Notes under the pieces: model-generated
The model's input: the letters and a program-made list of their open reading frames with translations, nothing else
Database searches by the model: none
What the model was told of the DNA's origin: nothing
Position numbers and translations under genes: made by a program
Origin: Planctomycetota bacterium
Lineage (GTDB): Bacteria; Planctomycetota; UBA1135
Reading direction: 5' to 3'
Assembly (NCBI GenBank): GCA_021776925.1
Contig: JAJFFB010000170.1
Coordinates: forward strand, 1-64,000
DNA: 64,000 bases
Shown here: positions 36,953 to 45,727 of the stretch, one piece after another
How positions within the stretch are numbered: the first letter of the stretch is position 1
Layout of the letters: each line of letters starts with the position of its first letter

Positions 36953-38629
36953 CTATCGTCCGATACCGAACTTGCGCTTGAGGGCTTCCAGAATGATGGA
37001 GTCGACCGCCGAAGCTGCATTCTGCGGGATCAAGCCGCGGTGGATCGCGGAGGGAATGCCACTGCCGTTGGCCGGGCCGGCAGCTTCGAGCAGCACGTGC
37101 GCGCAGCCGTAACGGCCTTCCTGGATCAACGTCATGGAAACCTGCGCGTAGCGCTGCTGCACCACTTCGCGATCGGCTCCGTAAAGGTCATTCGGCCTCT
37201 TGTCCTGCAGCGCCATGTTCTGCGCCATCTCTTCCATGTCAAGGATGTGGGGAGTCAGCAGGATGATCAGCTCCTCGCGTTTGCCGCTGTCGTCGTTGCT
37301 ACGGAAGGCACGGCCGATAAAGGGAAGTTTGCCGAGGAGGGGAACGCTGTTATGGACACTGTTGCGTTTTTCGCGGAAAAGACCGCCGATCACCAGCGTG
37401 TCGCCGTCGCGGACGATCACGTTGGTGGTCATTTCGGCGGTTTCCTCGGTGGGCAATCCGTCGGTGCTGAGTCCGCCGTCGGAATCCTCCGGGTGAAGCT
37501 CCATGCGGATCAGCCCGTTGGCCAGAATGAACGGGCGCAATACCAGCTGGGTGCCGGTCTGCAGGAATTCGATCTGCTCGGTGACCACTCCGCCGTCGGC
37601 GACCTGCCGCGTGCGATAACCGTCGCGCCGGCCGAGCAGCACCTCGCCGCGCATCTTGTTCAGCGTGATGACCTGGGTGTTGGTTTGGATGGCAACGTTG
37701 GTGACTTCCTGCAAGGCACGCAGAAAAACGCCGATGTTGCTGCGAATGAAGCCGAGCTGGGCGCCGCCGGTGGAAAGGTCCGAAGCGACGTTGCTGCCGA
37801 AGGCCCCGAGGCCGTCGTCGAGCTGGTCACCACTGAAGGTGCCTTGGTTGAGGGAGAAGCCATCGCTGCTGGTGGCGCCGTACTCCTCGAAATCCACTCC
37901 CGCCAGGCTGGCCAGATTGACGCCGAGCTGGGTGCGTTCGGTCAGGTCCGCCGACAAGATGGTGACCTCGACCAGCACTTGTTTGGGGGTCCGGTCCATG
38001 CGCCTGACGATGCTCTCGACGGCAGCCAGATTGGCCTGGAAGTCGGTCACCACCAGCAAGCTGTCATGGGCGAAACTGTCGCCTCCGGTTTCGGTCTGGC
38101 TCGGTTCGATGCCGGCGGCGGATTTGACCGTCGCGCTGATCTGTCCTTTTTCACTCATCACCGGTTTGACCAGGGTGACCAGGTCGGTCGCCGGTGCGTG
38201 ATGGAGGGTGAACACCCTGGTCTGCATGGCCGCGGTCTGCACGAAAAGGTGGCTGCCGCGGTCTTCCCAACTCAAGCCGCAAGCCTGACAGATCAGGTCC
38301 ACCGCCCGCTCCGGGGTGACGTCGTACAGGTCACCGGAGAATTTGGCGACGACGTCGGGCGCGAGAATGATGTTGGTCTGGGTCCACAGCCGGATCTGGG
38401 CGAAGACCTCGTGCACGTCCTGGGCACGCGCATGGAATTCGAGCCTGCCCGGGCCGCTGATCTCGATGCCGAACTCCTGTACCGGGGCAAGCTCGGGCAG
38501 CGGGGCTGAGATCAGCGCCTGAACCTTGGCGTGGTCAGGGGGAACCTGACCTTGCTGAGCCGCGGTTGCGTGGGGAAGCACCAGCACGGCGATCGCGGTG
38601 AGACAGGAAACGGTTCGCAGGGGCAGCAT
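36953..38629 (-). CDS. gspD: Secretin, GspD/PilQ-like
   Basis: 558 aa outer-membrane channel subunit. Signal peptide MLPLRTVSCLTAIAVLVLPHATAAQQ; N0/N1-type domains at about 55-200 (RAQDVHEVFAQIRLWTQTNIILAPDV); secretin core at about 210-500 with VLVEVTILSADLTERTQLGVNL, VSTLNK-type VITLNKMRGEVLLG, and the terminal motif SVPLLGKLPFIGRAFRSNDDSGKREELIILLTPHI. It is short for GspD (usually about 650 aa) because few N domains are present. A 50-residue C-terminal extension could bind the neighbouring TPR lipoprotein. Confidence 0.9.
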   Translation of the reverse strand: MLPLRTVSCLTAIAVLVLPHATAAQQGQVPPDHAKVQALISAPLPELAPVQEFGIEISGPGRLEFHARAQDVHEVFAQIRLWTQTNIILAPDVVAKFSGDLYDVTPERAVDLICQACGLSWEDRGSHLFVQTAAMQTRVFTLHHAPATDLVTLVKPVMSEKGQISATVKSAAGIEPSQTETGGDSFAHDSLLVVTDFQANLAAVESIVRRMDRTPKQVLVEVTILSADLTERTQLGVNLASLAGVDFEEYGATSSDGFSLNQGTFSGDQLDDGLGAFGSNVASDLSTGGAQLGFIRSNIGVFLRALQEVTNVAIQTNTQVITLNKMRGEVLLGRRDGYRTRQVADGGVVTEQIEFLQTGTQLVLRPFILANGLIRMELHPEDSDGGLSTDGLPTEETAEMTTNVIVRDGDTLVIGGLFREKRNSVHNSVPLLGKLPFIGRAFRSNDDSGKREELIILLTPHILDMEEMAQNMALQDKRPNDLYGADREVVQQRYAQVSMTLIQEGRYGCAHVLLEAAGPANGSGIPSAIHRGLIPQNAASAVDSIILEALKRKFGIGR

Positions 38630-38641
38630 GGCTTTCTCGGA

Positions 38642-39748
38642 TCAGGTCGCCATCTCGAAGAGCGGCAGGTAAAGAGCGGTCAGGATCAGGGCGACCGCGA
38701 TTCCCATGAAAACGATGAGCACGGTTTCCACGTTGCTGGCAATCCGCGTGACCACGGTTTCGACCTTGCGGGCGTAGAACACCGAGACTTCAGCGAGGAC
38801 GTCGGGCATCGAGCCGGAGCGTTCGCCGATGCGGATCATGTTGGCGATGAACGCCGTGAACACCCCGGTGGATTCCAATCCGTCGGCCAGATTTCCGCCG
38901 CGACCAACGTGTTGTGCGGTGCGCTTCATCGCGGCGCAGTAAACCGGATTGGACTTGTAGATGCCCTTCATCGCATCGAGGCTGTCGAGCACCGGAACTC
39001 CGGCGCGCAACAGCGCGGACATGTTCTGGGCGAAGGAACGCATCGAAGTCTGCACCACCATGTCTCCGACCAGCGGCATCGAGACCAGCGTCTTCGACCA
39101 CACCACCGAGCCCTTTTCGGTTCTCTTCCAGCGTTTGAACAGAAAGAAGGCCGCGACCAGGCCGCCGATGACCAGGTGGCCCTGTTCCCGCAGAAGGCCC
39201 GACAAAGACATTACGTTGAGGGTAAGCGCGGGCAGTTCTTTCCCCATTTCCTCAAACATGGTGGCGAAGGTCGGCACCACGAAAATCAGCATGACCGCGA
39301 CGGCTCCCATCGAAACGCCGAGAACAATGATCGGGTACATCAGCGAGCTGACGATCTTGCTGCGGAACTGGGCCGATTCATCGATCTGTTGAGCCAGGCG
39401 CACCAGGACCTCGCCGAGCTTGCCGGAAATCTCTCCGGACCGGACCAGCTGAATCCATTCGCTTTTGAAATCCCCTGGAAAGGCCTCGAGAGCTTGGCTG
39501 AAACTGTCACCGGCTGCCACCTTGTCGGCAACTTCAATGACGATTTCTGACAAGCCCTTGGACTCGGTCTGCTCGGAGGCGATCAGTAGCGAGTCGTAGA
39601 GCGGAGTCCCGGCCGAGAACAGCGTGTTCATCTGGCGGAAGAACGCCAGCTTGTCGGCGAGCTGAATCTTGTCGTGTTTGCTCGAGGTCACCCGCGGACG
39701 GATGAAACCACCGAGCACCATCTCCGGGTTGGTGGCAGCGAGACTCAT
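38642..39748 (-). CDS. gspF: Inner-membrane platform protein, GspF/PilC-like
   Basis: 368 aa with two T2SSF cytoplasmic domains (LAFFRQMNTLFSAGTPLYDSLLIASEQ and MRSFAQNMSALLRAGVPVLDSLDAM) and three membrane helices (VSSLMYPIIVLGVSMGAVAVMLIFV; LVIGGLVAAFFLF; VLIVFMGIAVALILTALYLPLF). It is the rotor platform contacted by the assembly ATPase, whose gene overlaps it by 4 nt. Confidence 0.92.
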   Translation of the reverse strand: MSLAATNPEMVLGGFIRPRVTSSKHDKIQLADKLAFFRQMNTLFSAGTPLYDSLLIASEQTESKGLSEIVIEVADKVAAGDSFSQALEAFPGDFKSEWIQLVRSGEISGKLGEVLVRLAQQIDESAQFRSKIVSSLMYPIIVLGVSMGAVAVMLIFVVPTFATMFEEMGKELPALTLNVMSLSGLLREQGHLVIGGLVAAFFLFKRWKRTEKGSVVWSKTLVSMPLVGDMVVQTSMRSFAQNMSALLRAGVPVLDSLDAMKGIYKSNPVYCAAMKRTAQHVGRGGNLADGLESTGVFTAFIANMIRIGERSGSMPDVLAEVSVFYARKVETVVTRIASNVETVLIVFMGIAVALILTALYLPLFEMAT

Positions 39749-41688
39749 TGGGCGAGGATGTCTCTGATGTAGTCCGATACCTCTTCCAGGCTGGTGATGC
39801 CCTCGCGGAGCTTCTTGCGCGCGCTGTCCGGAATCAGATCGACGCCGCGCTCGCGAACGATCTCGCTCAATTGCTTCTCGCTGGCACCGCGCGCAATTTT
39901 CTCCTGCAGATTGTCGTCCACCGCTATGACCTCATAGATGCCGACCCGGCCCTTGTAGCCGGAGCCGCTGCACTTGGGGCAACCCGGTTCCGCTCCGGGC
40001 CGGTAGATGTTTTCACCGGGCTCCAGTCCATGGCGCTGAGCGACATCTTTGGGTAATTCGTAGGACTGCTTGCACTCGGTGCACAGACGCCGCACCAGGC
40101 GTTGCGCCTCGACCAGGCGCAGGGCCGGACCGAGAAGGAAAGGTTCGACTCCCATGTCGGTCAGCCTGGTGACGACCTGCAACGCCGAGTTGGTGTGCAG
40201 AGTCGACAAAACCAGGTGCCCGGTCAAAGCGGCGCGCATGCAGATCTGGGCGGTCTCGGTGTCGCGCACCTCCCCGACCATGATCACGTCAGGATCCTGG
40301 CGCAGGAATGCGCGCAGCGCGCCGGCAAAGGTCATGCCGGCACTGGCGCGGATCGGTACCTGGTTGAGGCCGAAGATCTTGTATTCCACCGGATCCTCCA
40401 CCGTGACGATGTTCTTGTCGGCGGTGTTGGTCAGGTTGAGCGCGCAATACAGGGTGGTCGATTTGCCTGAGCCGGTAGGCCCGGTGACGAAGATCAGACC
40501 GTGGTGCGCGTTGGCGGCGCCGATGAAATCCCTGGCTTGTTGCTCGCTCAAGCCGAGCACCTCCATGTTGTCAGGGATTCCGTCGTTGGCCAGCACGCGC
40601 AGGACCATCTTCTCGCCGTAGCACGTCGGCACCGTGGAAACCCTCAGGTCGACGCGCGAATCGCCGTCGCGCATGGTGATGCCGCCATCCTGCGGCACGC
40701 GCTTCTCGGCGATGTCCATCTTCGACAGGATCTTGAGGCGCGAAACGATCTGGCCGAAGAGGTGCGCCGGAGGCGTTTTGACCGGAGTCAGTTTTCCGTC
40801 CACCCGGTAGCGGATGCGCACGTCCTTTTCGTAGGGCTCCAGGTGCAGGTCGCTGGCTCCTTGATGCACCGCGTCGCCGAGCAGGCCGTTGACGATGCGC
40901 AGCACCTGTGCTTCGGGGCCAGGCGGCAGTGGTCGACCAAGATCGACGTCCACGTCCGGGTCAAAGTCTCCCCCCGAACCGTCAATCAGACCCGATGCCG
41001 AGGCGGGCTTGTTAGCGGCGAGCAGTGGCGCTTGTCCAGGAAGCTCTCCTGCACCGATGCCACCGAGCGCGGTGTCGGCCAGCTTTACCGCAGCTTCGGC
41101 GAGATCAGAGGCGACCTCGGCCATTCCAGTGGCCGCGGCGAGAGATTCCGTTGCAGCTCCATGCGCCTCGGGAAGTTCTGCCAGACGCCGCTCCAACTCC
41201 CGGAACAAGGCCACGGTACCGGGATGGGCTGCCCACTTTTTATTGGTTGCCGCCGCCAGTTGCTTGACCAGGGTGGTGTCCTCGGGGTCCATGCACAGCA
41301 GATGTTCGACGCCTCCAGACCTGCCCACCGGAAACGCCCCGCGGGCGAGGAAATGCGCGCCGGGAAGATGAGGCAGGCCGGTGCTCATGCCGGCGAGCAA
41401 TTCGTCCAGACCGCCGAGGAGTTTGCGGCTGCCATCGCGGCGCACTTCCCAGACGGTGGGTTCCAAACCAGCTTCGAGGTCCAGCCAAGTGGTTCCGGCG
41501 AGTTCCGCCAAGGCAGCGGCAAGCGCCGGCCCGCTGACCACATCCCCGTCGACCAGGTCGCAGTATCCCTGCCAGCCGCGTCCATCGGGACCTTCGGTCA
41601 ACTTGTCCAGGTCGGAAGCCGACAGTACGCCCTTGTCCAGCAGAGCGCGGACCAAGGGGATTGCGTTTTCGGGAGTCAGGCCTGGCAT
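39745..41688 (-). CDS. gspE: Secretion/pilus assembly ATPase, GspE/PilB-like
   Basis: 647 aa. An extended N-terminal region (about 1-230, MshEN-like start LLDKGVLSASDLDKL) precedes the N2 domain and catalytic core. Walker A GPTGSGKST is at about 403-411, the Asp box at VRDTETAQ and the His box at LVLSTLHTNSA. A four-cysteine zinc site (CTECKQSY and CPKCSGSGYKGR) identifies the GspE/PilB branch rather than a PilT retraction ATPase. No retraction ATPase is present in the cluster, favouring a secretion role. Confidence 0.93.
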   Translation of the reverse strand: MPGLTPENAIPLVRALLDKGVLSASDLDKLTEGPDGRGWQGYCDLVDGDVVSGPALAAALAELAGTTWLDLEAGLEPTVWEVRRDGSRKLLGGLDELLAGMSTGLPHLPGAHFLARGAFPVGRSGGVEHLLCMDPEDTTLVKQLAAATNKKWAAHPGTVALFRELERRLAELPEAHGAATESLAAATGMAEVASDLAEAAVKLADTALGGIGAGELPGQAPLLAANKPASASGLIDGSGGDFDPDVDVDLGRPLPPGPEAQVLRIVNGLLGDAVHQGASDLHLEPYEKDVRIRYRVDGKLTPVKTPPAHLFGQIVSRLKILSKMDIAEKRVPQDGGITMRDGDSRVDLRVSTVPTCYGEKMVLRVLANDGIPDNMEVLGLSEQQARDFIGAANAHHGLIFVTGPTGSGKSTTLYCALNLTNTADKNIVTVEDPVEYKIFGLNQVPIRASAGMTFAGALRAFLRQDPDVIMVGEVRDTETAQICMRAALTGHLVLSTLHTNSALQVVTRLTDMGVEPFLLGPALRLVEAQRLVRRLCTECKQSYELPKDVAQRHGLEPGENIYRPGAEPGCPKCSGSGYKGRVGIYEVIAVDDNLQEKIARGASEKQLSEIVRERGVDLIPDSARKKLREGITSLEEVSDYIRDILAQ

Positions 41689-41750
41689 GAGCGGAAGGGA
41701 AAGTCCGCGTATTCATCGGCAATTTCCTGCCCGCTCCTGTGCCGCAAGCC

Positions 41751-42413
41751 TCAGCCGCCGACGACCGGAATGCTCTTGGCCGTAGGGGCCGCAGGGACGG
41801 CGGGAACCGTGGCCGGCGCTGCCACCGCCTGCAGACGCCCCTCGAGAATCGACAGATAGGGGGTGGATTCAACGTCCATGGTGTAGACCTCTCCGTCGAA
41901 CTCCAGGCGGACCTCGGTGCCGGCGACTTCGAGCAGGATCGGGGGAATCTCGGTTTTCAGTCCCTGGACCTCCTGACCGCAGCGCACCAGGCGTCCATTC
42001 AGATAGGCCACGTTGCCGTGCGGGCCGTGCATGGTGGATTGCAGATGGATCACGCCGCTGTCCGGGACCACGGCAGGAGCCACAACTTCGGTGACGGCCT
42101 CGGCCCCATCAGTTCCTTCACTGCCCACCAGCGGTTGAGCGACTTCCTCGATCAAGGTCTCGTTGCCCATCGCTTCTTCCTCCAGCGCCGCCCGTGACGC
42201 CAGGATCTGCAGCAGGCGGAAGGGGTCGGAAGAAACTTCCGGACTTGCATCGCCCGCGCTTTCCTGGATCATGGTCGGGTCGAGCTCAGGCAGCAGCTTG
42301 GTCACCTGGTCGATCATGGTTCCGCCGGCCACCAGCCGGGCCGAATTCAAGCCCAGATAGGCGACGCCCATGGCGGTGGCCAGAAAACAGTGCTTCTTGA
42401 TCTTGCCGATCAT
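41751..42413 (-). CDS. PilP/GspC-position periplasmic protein
   Basis: 220 aa. The N-terminal signal/anchor (MIGKIKKHCFLATAMGVAYLGLN) is followed by a low-complexity Glu/Ala/Val linker and a small beta domain (GVIHLQSTMHGPHGNVAYLNGRLVRCGQEV, VRLEFDGEVYTMDVEST). The position between the PilO-like and ATPase genes and the anchor-linker-beta layout match PilP or GspC, which link the inner platform to the secretin. Sequence similarity is too weak for a firm name. It overlaps the PilO-like gene by 4 nt. Confidence 0.55.
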   Translation of the reverse strand: MIGKIKKHCFLATAMGVAYLGLNSARLVAGGTMIDQVTKLLPELDPTMIQESAGDASPEVSSDPFRLLQILASRAALEEEAMGNETLIEEVAQPLVGSEGTDGAEAVTEVVAPAVVPDSGVIHLQSTMHGPHGNVAYLNGRLVRCGQEVQGLKTEIPPILLEVAGTEVRLEFDGEVYTMDVESTPYLSILEGRLQAVAAPATVPAVPAAPTAKSIPVVGG

Positions 42414-43036
42414 GCTCCGCCTCCCATCGCCACCTCTTCGTCCATGATTTCATCGAACTCCTCGGGCTGACCCATCATCTGTTCACGCATCTGATCAAAG
42501 GTTGTGCCGGATAAACAGTTCACCTTGCAATTGAGAATGATGCCGCCGTTGGCCGGATTGAATCCGAGGTCCAGTTCATCGACGCGCAGATAGCGGCTGC
42601 CGCGTTCGATCAGATCGAGGAAGCGCACCAGGTGTCCGTAATCACCCATGACGCGGACCTCAAAGGATTCTCGCCGGTAGTTGCCATAGGACTCGGCTTC
42701 CAGCGGGGCCACGGTCAGCATCTGCACTTCGGCCCGGCGGATCGCGTCCATCAAGTAGTTGTGCCAGGTCAGTTCGGCCTTGAGCGGGGTCAGCCGCCTG
42801 CCGAAAGTCTTCGACTGATCCTCAAGATGGCGCACCTCCGCCACCATGGCGTGCATCTGCGCCAGGCTTTCCTGCTGCTCGTGGGCGGTGGCGAGGCGGC
42901 CGCTGAGCGGCTTGATGACGGCCAGCCAGGCAATCAGGAAGAATCCTGCGGCGACCGCCGCGCGGTAGCCCTCTTTGGTAGAGGTCCACTCGCGGTAGCT
43001 TGCACGCAGCTTGACCAGATCTTCCTTAATGCCCAT
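42410..43036 (-). CDS. PilO/GspM-like inner-membrane protein
   Basis: 208 aa: short cytoplasmic N terminus, one membrane helix (AAVAAGFFLIAWLAVI, about 28-44), a coiled-coil region (TAHEQQESLAQMHAMVAEVRHLEDQ) and a ferredoxin-like domain with RRAEVQMLTVAPLEAESYG and ESFEVRVMGDYGHLVRFLDLIE, typical of PilO. It pairs with the upstream PilM/PilN-like protein. Start at ATG 43036, 6 nt after that gene. Confidence 0.75.
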   Translation of the reverse strand: MGIKEDLVKLRASYREWTSTKEGYRAAVAAGFFLIAWLAVIKPLSGRLATAHEQQESLAQMHAMVAEVRHLEDQSKTFGRRLTPLKAELTWHNYLMDAIRRAEVQMLTVAPLEAESYGNYRRESFEVRVMGDYGHLVRFLDLIERGSRYLRVDELDLGFNPANGGIILNCKVNCLSGTTFDQMREQMMGQPEEFDEIMDEEVAMGGGA

Positions 43037-43042
43037 TGCTGA

Positions 43043-44539
43043 TCATCCTCCGGGTGGGCGACAGTAGACCTTGATCGTCATTTCCCGGGCTGCACCATCG
43101 CCGGTGGTGTTGGTGCTGGGCTCGTTGATCATGGGGAACAATTTCGAGATGACCAGCGATGCCTTCAAGGCGGCGGTCAGCTGACGCGCCTCGACCGGGG
43201 TGCGCAAAAGTTCCGGAACCTTGACCTGACCGGTCAGATTGACCCAGCGGAGACCGGGCTCAGGACCTTCTTCCTCTTCATCCTCTGCGTCTCCCATGTC
43301 ACCGTAGTGCGGGGTGTAGGAGAATGGGTAGCGGCCTTCGACCTGGGTCAGGCTGAGAGCATCGGGGACCAAAGACGGCACTTCGGTGAGGATTTCCGAC
43401 CAATAGACCCGGTCCATGAGAAAGGCTTCTGCCAAGCTGATTTCAATCATCATTCCGTCGCGGGCATCCACCAGATCCTCGCGCGAGATCTCGCGTTCGG
43501 CACAGATTTCATCCACGTCGGTCTCCATGTCCGACACCTGGGCGAGCAAGGTATTTCCCTGCATCCACAGCCACACGCCCAACCCGGCGATTCCAGCGGC
43601 AAGCGGGAGCGCCTCGCGCAGCGGGAATGCGGGTCGGTCGCTCTTCGGATTGACCACCGAGTCCAGAGCCAGCGGGCCGCCCTTGCCGAATTTTCCGTTG
43701 GCCAGAACCGCCGCCAGATAGGCGGGATCAAAAGGAATTTCCGCGGCGCGCAGAAGGGCAACGGAGGTCCCCTCGGTGCAGCCGCCAAGCGCCGCGGTGA
43801 AGTCCTCGTTGGCGTGCAGGATCACGCCGCCCAACGGCCCGAGGTTGAATTCGTGCTCCGCCAGCGTGGCCAGACGCTGGATCAGGGAACGAGCCTCAGG
43901 GCCAGGGTTCTCTTTGTGCAAAGGGCTGGCCAACCGCGCCAGGACCGTGCCTTGGTGGACCAGCAGCGCAGCCATTTCCTGGCGGCCAACGACCAGGCGT
44001 ACCTCGTTCTTCCACTTGCGCGGCGCCGCCTTGTTTTTATTGCAGCGCGAGACCAGGGCGTGTGAGGTAGATACCAGCGAAAAACGGCCACGGTCCAGCT
44101 GGGACATCGCCTTGAGGACTTCCACGCCGATCCGGCGCGGAAAGAGCACCAGGCTCTTCACTTTGACCGGACTCTGCGCAACCGGGTTCACGCACGAGGC
44201 CACGCCGCCGGGTAGGCGTTCGCCCAATCGTTCTGCCAGCTGTGCCTGGGCCTGGAGCTGCTCGGGATCATCCGCGCGTGCGGTGGAAATCACGTCCAGG
44301 GCGGGATCCAGACCGAGCGTCACACGGCCACCGATGGCGCCGCTTTGCAGCAGTTCATCGAGCACCTTGGCCAGCTGGCCGGGCTGATACTCCACTTCCT
44401 GCAGGTCGCCTTTGCCACCAGGCGCATTCTTGAGGCTGCCGCGATAGATACGGACACAATCCGAACTGATCACCACGCCGGTCCTCACCGAAGACCGGGT
44501 GGATCGAGGTCGGCTTCCGTTCTTGTTGTTGCGGATCAT
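43043..44539 (-). CDS. PilM-PilN/GspL-like fusion protein
   Basis: 498 aa. Residues about 20-300 are an actin-like PilM/GspL cytoplasmic domain (RTGVVISSDCVRIYRGSL, ARSLIQRLATLAEHEFN), followed by one membrane helix (LPLAAGIAGLGVWLWM, about 309-324) and a PilN-like periplasmic part (DRVYWSEILTEVPSLVPDALSLTQVEG). GspL in type II systems has this combined architecture, whereas type IV pilus systems use separate PilM and PilN. An acidic insertion (DAEDEEEEGPEPG) sits in the periplasmic domain. Confidence 0.75.
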   Translation of the reverse strand: MIRNNKNGSRPRSTRSSVRTGVVISSDCVRIYRGSLKNAPGGKGDLQEVEYQPGQLAKVLDELLQSGAIGGRVTLGLDPALDVISTARADDPEQLQAQAQLAERLGERLPGGVASCVNPVAQSPVKVKSLVLFPRRIGVEVLKAMSQLDRGRFSLVSTSHALVSRCNKNKAAPRKWKNEVRLVVGRQEMAALLVHQGTVLARLASPLHKENPGPEARSLIQRLATLAEHEFNLGPLGGVILHANEDFTAALGGCTEGTSVALLRAAEIPFDPAYLAAVLANGKFGKGGPLALDSVVNPKSDRPAFPLREALPLAAGIAGLGVWLWMQGNTLLAQVSDMETDVDEICAEREISREDLVDARDGMMIEISLAEAFLMDRVYWSEILTEVPSLVPDALSLTQVEGRYPFSYTPHYGDMGDAEDEEEEGPEPGLRWVNLTGQVKVPELLRTPVEARQLTAALKASLVISKLFPMINEPSTNTTGDGAAREMTIKVYCRPPGG

Positions 44540-44611
44540 CCAATTCGCTTATCGGGGATTCGAAAGGCCGCGCTTGAGCAAGCCCAGTGGCTCCGGGGCT
44601 GCGCTCGGGGG

Positions 44612-45043
44612 TCAGAATTGAACCGGAATCAGTTGTGCCGGGATGGAACTCTGCCGGTGCACAAATCCCTTCTGATTCCAGGCGACCACGTATTTGCCGA
44701 AACCACTCGAGGGCCCTTCCCGGGTCAGCAGGATCTGCCATTTGTCCTGCCATCGAACCGAAGTGAAGCGGCCCACGCGGAAGAACTCAGGCGACGGCAG
44801 ATTCACGTCGAGGTCGTCAAGCTTGCGCGCGTAGTGGCCGGTTCGAGCACTGTAGGCCTGCTGCGCGCGTTCAACCTGGGCGAGCCAGTGAAACGCCTCG
44901 GAGGCCTTGGAACGCTCAACCGCGGTTTGATAGCGCGGCACTGCCAACAGCGAAAGAACTCCCAGAATGACCACGACTATGGTCAGTTCGACGAGAGAAA
45001 AGCCGCCGTGCAGGCGGCGCTGGCCGGGTGGATGGTGGTGCAT
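44612..45043 (-). CDS. Type IV pilin-like/major pseudopilin paralogue 2
   Basis: 143 aa from ATG 45043. Leader PPGQRRLHGG/FSLVELTIVVVILGVLSLLAVPRYQTAVERSKASEAF is a near copy of the upstream pilin. The body (FRVGRFTSVRWQDKWQILL, GKYVVAWNQKGF) is also homologous, so the pair is a tandem duplication that has diverged. Major GspG/PilA-type subunit is the likely role. The gap to the first pilin gene contains two RNA hairpins. Confidence 0.85.
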   Translation of the reverse strand: MHHHPPGQRRLHGGFSLVELTIVVVILGVLSLLAVPRYQTAVERSKASEAFHWLAQVERAQQAYSARTGHYARKLDDLDVNLPSPEFFRVGRFTSVRWQDKWQILLTREGPSSGFGKYVVAWNQKGFVHRQSSIPAQLIPVQF

Positions 45044-45074
45044 GGAAGGATTGGTATGGGGTGGAATTAGGAAT

Positions 45075-45106
45075 GCGCCCGCAACATCTCCCCATGTCAC
45101 GGGCGC
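45075..45106 (-). promoter_or_regulatory. Strong hairpin in the leader of pilin gene 2
   Basis: On the minus-strand RNA, GCGCCCG-ug-ACAU pairs with AUGU-ug-CGGGCGC (13 bp counting two G-U pairs) around a GGGGAG loop. It lies between the two pilin genes, about 30 nt before ATG 45043, where it could act in processing, attenuation or mRNA stability. Confidence 0.45.
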
Positions 45107-45118
45107 TTTCCCCTAACT

Positions 45119-45135
45119 CGAATCTCTCAGATTCT
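45119..45135 (-). terminator. Hairpin just after pilin gene 1
   Basis: GAATC-ugaga-GAUUC with flanking CUAA/UUAG pairing on the minus RNA lies immediately after the stop of the first pilin gene. There is no strong T-tract, so partial read-through is likely. Confidence 0.35.
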
Positions 45136-45136
45136 C

Positions 45137-45565
45137 TTAGTTGACAGGAATCAATTCGTCCTTGATGGAGCTGCGGCTCCGAGCGAAGCCGTCTTGGTTC
45201 CAGGTCACGGTGTACCTGCCGTAACCACTGGAGGCACCTTTGCGGGTCAGCTTAAGTTCCCAGCGGGTCTGCCAGTTGTAGGAGGTGAAGTTGCCAGTCG
45301 AGAAGAACTCGGGGTTCTGGAGATCCAGATCCAGGTCTTTCATCTTTTTGGCGAACTGGCCGTTGCGCGAGTTGTAACGCTCTTGGGCGGACTCGACTTG
45401 AGCAAGCCAGGCGAAAGACTCAGACGCTTTGGAGCGCTCGACGGCGGTTTGGTAACGCGGCACGGCCATCATCGCGAGCACACCGAGAATGACGACGACA
45501 ATGGTAAGCTCGACCAGCGAGAAACCGGCCTTGTCGCGGCCGTGGTTCGATTTGAGGGATTTCAT
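45137..45565 (-). CDS. Type IV pilin-like/major pseudopilin paralogue 1
   Basis: 142 aa from ATG 45565. Leader GRDKAG/FSLVELTIVVVILGVLAMMAVPRYQTAVERSKASESF has the Gly-Phe prepilin site and Glu+5. The body (YNSRNGQFAKKMKDLDLDL, GYGRYTVTWNQDGF) has no Cys, as in GspG-type subunits. It is the first gene of the 13-gene secretion cluster and sits behind a 162-nt leader with two hairpins. Residues upstream of M45565 in this frame are not homologous and were left out. Confidence 0.87.
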   Translation of the reverse strand: MKSLKSNHGRDKAGFSLVELTIVVVILGVLAMMAVPRYQTAVERSKASESFAWLAQVESAQERYNSRNGQFAKKMKDLDLDLQNPEFFSTGNFTSYNWQTRWELKLTRKGASSGYGRYTVTWNQDGFARSRSSIKDELIPVN

Positions 45566-45587
45566 TGCTATTACTTCGTGGTCAGGA

Positions 45588-45603
45588 CCCCTCGTTTGAG
45601 GGG
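45588..45603 (-). promoter_or_regulatory. Leader hairpin before pilin gene 1
   Basis: CCCCTC-(4 nt)-GAGGGG inverted repeat 23 nt upstream of ATG 45565, within the pilin 1 leader. Confidence 0.3.
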
Positions 45604-45677
45604 GTGGAAAGGCTAGGGAGAGTGGACCCCGCGCCGCATAGACCATCGTCCGCGTGGATTCCCATTCTTGAGCCCGA

Positions 45678-45694
45678 CCAGAAAAAATTTCTGG
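45678..45694. promoter_or_regulatory. 17-nt AT-centred palindrome between purF and the secretion cluster
   Basis: CCAGAAAaaaTTTCTGG is a perfect 7-bp inverted repeat with a 3-nt centre. It lies 34 nt after the purF stop and 113 nt before the first pilin gene. It could be an operator for the secretion operon or part of the purF 3' end; there is no T-tract after it in the purF direction. Confidence 0.4.
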
Positions 45695-45727
45695 CAAAGC
45701 TCCTGGGGACGGCTTTATCCCGGCCTG

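Noticed and set aside
37040..38509. 489-aa plus-strand ORF
   Set aside because: Antisense to the secretin gene; shadow composition.
40501..41859. 452-aa plus-strand ORF
   Set aside because: Antisense to gspE, which has intact Walker and zinc motifs.
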